Source of the DNA: Chara braunii
Lineage: Eukaryota > Streptophyta > Charophyceae > Charales > Characeae
Length of the DNA stretch: 26,968 bases
NCBI GenBank assembly: GCA_003427395.1
Contig: BFEA01000054.1
Coordinates: 3,292,065 to 3,319,032 of the forward strand
Direction: 5' to 3'
Shown here: positions 25,874 to 26,968 of the stretch, one piece after another
Numbering within the stretch: position 1 is the first letter of the stretch
Layout of the letters: every line of letters begins with the position of its first letter
The notes under the pieces: generated by a model
Seen by the model: the letters and a program-made list of their open reading frames with translations, nothing else
The model's database searches: none
Told to the model about the DNA's origin: nothing
Program-made: the position numbers and the translations under genes

Positions 25874-26213
25874 TAACTTTTGGACAGGTAGTATCAGATG
25901 TGCCGAAAAAAAAATACTATCAAAAAAGGTATAAAGGTAATGGTCACTCCAGTCTATGTCATCTTGCGCCAGATACTTTTACGAACCCTGATGACACCGG
26001 ACAGGCGACCGACAGAAGCACAATGTCCGTTTTTTTACCTTATGCGTTATAATTTGTGCTTAAACAACTATTTTGTTAATGCACTTACCAGGGCTCGGTT
26101 CTACTTTGTCTTTGTCTATCTCCTGTGTAGTGTGCTTTCGTATGCTACATATGCATGTGATTCAAGCATGTGTGTTTGATGAACTTTGATCACTTTGATT
26201 GATGAATAAAACA
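25874..26213 (+). repeat. Right pseudo-LTR
   Basis: Counterpart of 20525-20852. It ends with an AATAAA polyadenylation-type word (26205-26210) where the left copy reads AATACA. It contains a decayed hammerhead motif (25983-26032) and one extra short duplication (GAACTTTGATCACTTTGAT). Confidence 0.88.
25983..26032 (+). ncRNA. Hammerhead ribozyme motif in right pseudo-LTR (weakened)
   Basis: Core CUGAUGA (25988-25994) and GAA (26015-26017) are intact. Stem III is GCA/TGT (26018-26020 with 26024-26026), closed by a G-U pair because A15.1 became G. The cleavage base is C (26027). Stem II keeps only CGG/CCG because G-to-A changes break the lower pairs that are intact in the left copy. Stem I pairs CAAG with GTTT (one wobble) after a C-C mismatch at the core. 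Probably weak or inactive, but clearly homologous to 20637-20686. Confidence 0.65.
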
Positions 26214-26600
26214 GCCCGTGCAAAGACAAGGGAATGTCCAAGTAAAAATAAAAATAATAAAAAAAAAAATCCAAAAAAACTATGTGATGGCAGAAATAAA
26301 ACTGAATAAATTTTGTCTCAGGGTCACATCAAAATTCCTTACCAAATTAAATATATATATATCGTCACATATATATATTCTTTTTGCCTGACCAGGTTAG
26401 TGCCCCCCGAGCCACTCTGGTAGCCGAGGTATGTACATTTTATTCGAATACACAGTACGTACGTTGTATTCATTTTTTTGAAAATTTTAAAATTTTAAAA
26501 ATATCAAAAAATTCTGAGAAAAAAGAAAGTTGTACAGCATTACAATGCAAACAAACTTTTCTCTGAGGGTCGAGAGAAGGTTAACAACAGTCCCATTTTT
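26214..26600. other. AT-rich flank
   Basis: A-rich runs (about 26244-26280 and 26477-26525), a TA array (26350-26379, with ATATATCGTCA) and a GTGCCCCCCGAGCC block (about 26400-26414) reminiscent of ATGCCCCCCGGGGCC near 20412 on the other side of the PLE. No gene. Confidence 0.5.
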
Positions 26601-26604
26601 CATC

Positions 26605-26926
26605 ACCACTTCAAGACACCCTTCATCACTTTGGGATGCAGCCTGCCTAAACAGGTGGTTTTAAGGGTCGTTGGACCTTTCACTACTTCAGGACACCCTT
26701 CACCACTTCAAGATGCAACCTGCCTAAACAGGTGGTTTTCAGGGTCTTCAGACCTTTGACCACTTCAGGATCATTCAGGGTTTCAGACTGCCCAAAACTC
26801 TCACTTCACCACTTCAGGATGCAGCTTGCCTAAACATGTGTTTTTCAGGGTCTTCGGACCTTTCACCACTTCAGGATCATTCGGGATTTTCGGACTACCA
26901 AAAACTTTCACTCCAGAATTTTCATT
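26605..26926. repeat. Diverged tandem repeat (CTTCAGGA...GCCTAAACAGGTGG)
   Basis: Units contain CACTTCA(A/G)GA, GATGCARCYTGCCTAAACAGGTGGTTTT and AGGGTC-TT-GGACCTTT. Two units of about 78 bp are followed by one of about 107 bp and a partial unit in which GATCATTCRGG...TTTCRGACT is inserted. CCTGCCTAAACAGG is an imperfect palindrome in the first two units. The array runs close to the window edge. Confidence 0.8.
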
Positions 26927-26968
26927 CCTGAATTTTCAGCTACCTATTAACTGCTTGTGTGCGGGTCA

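Larger units (their letters stand above)
20525..26213 (+). mobile_element. Penelope-like retroelement, endonuclease-first, with pseudo-LTRs
   Basis: Direct repeats 20525-20852 and 25874-26213 enclose, on one strand, a gag-like ORF1 (zinc knuckle, coiled coil), a GIY-YIG endonuclease, a CxC motif and an RT with GIPMGKP and VDD motifs. GIY-YIG nuclease plus this RT type defines Penelope-like elements; the endonuclease before the RT and the CxC linker fit the permuted Naiad/Chlamys branch, of which Chlamys occurs in green algae. The direct repeats match PLE pseudo-LTRs, which arise from partial tandem copies. Each repeat carries a hammerhead core. Every ORF has stops or frameshifts, so this copy is dead. 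A TA microsatellite abuts the left end. Confidence 0.85.

Noticed and set aside
1-26968. CRISPR array, prokaryotic operon or phage-type defence system
   Set aside because: No regularly spaced repeat-spacer structure and no bacterial-type genes; all recognisable proteins are eukaryotic retroelement domains.

Overview
The window reads as a repeat-dense stretch of a green-lineage (streptophyte) nuclear genome. The transposon mix resembles what I remember from the charophyte alga Chara braunii, but that assignment is recollection, not proof. There are no bacterial-style operons, no rRNA or tRNA genes, no CRISPR and no intact host protein gene. Nearly all recognisable coding sequence belongs to decayed mobile elements.

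Layout. 1-2289: flank with dispersed repeats and a foldback element. 2290-2363: the 5' part of a U6 snRNA-like sequence. 2364-12738: a Ty3/gypsy chromovirus-type LTR retrotransposon with 5' LTR 2364-2790, tRNA-iMet primer site, a 2-kb leader with four hairpin repeats, broken gag, broken pol (protease, RT, RNase H, integrase, chromodomain) and 3' LTR 12440-12738. It is bounded by the 5-bp target duplication ACAAG, and removing it rejoins the U6-like sequence. 12744-13044: a weak LINE-like remnant, so the target may have been a U6-LINE chimera. 13298-15443: nested small insertions, foldbacks, a pentanucleotide satellite and poly(T) insertions.

15444-15481 is a Nextera mate-pair junction adapter left in the assembly. 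The sequence after it (15482-16873) repeats 1828-3219 with a constant offset of 13654. This is what results when an assembler walks through the ligation junction of a circularised fragment of about 13.6 kb (1828-15443) and re-enters the same locus. The second 5' LTR and second U6 half are therefore artefacts, and the link across the 77-N gap at 16892-16968 to the right-hand part is not secure.

17035-20520: two MITE-like palindromes, TG microsatellites and, on the minus strand, a hammerhead-ribozyme-like motif (18836-18888) plus a possible GIY-YIG remnant. 20525-26213: a degenerate Penelope-like element (PLE) bounded by direct repeats (pseudo-LTRs). In order it has a gag-like ORF1 (zinc knuckle, GYN-rich stretch, coiled coil), a GIY-YIG endonuclease, a CxC linker and a reverse transcriptase. 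The endonuclease therefore precedes the RT, the permuted Naiad/Chlamys order. Each pseudo-LTR carries a hammerhead core. As I recall, permuted PLEs were described as lacking canonical hammerhead motifs, so this combination is the strongest candidate for something undescribed here. 26341-26926: a TA microsatellite and a diverged tandem repeat.

All alignments, pairings and frames were worked out by eye. No database search or folding program was run.
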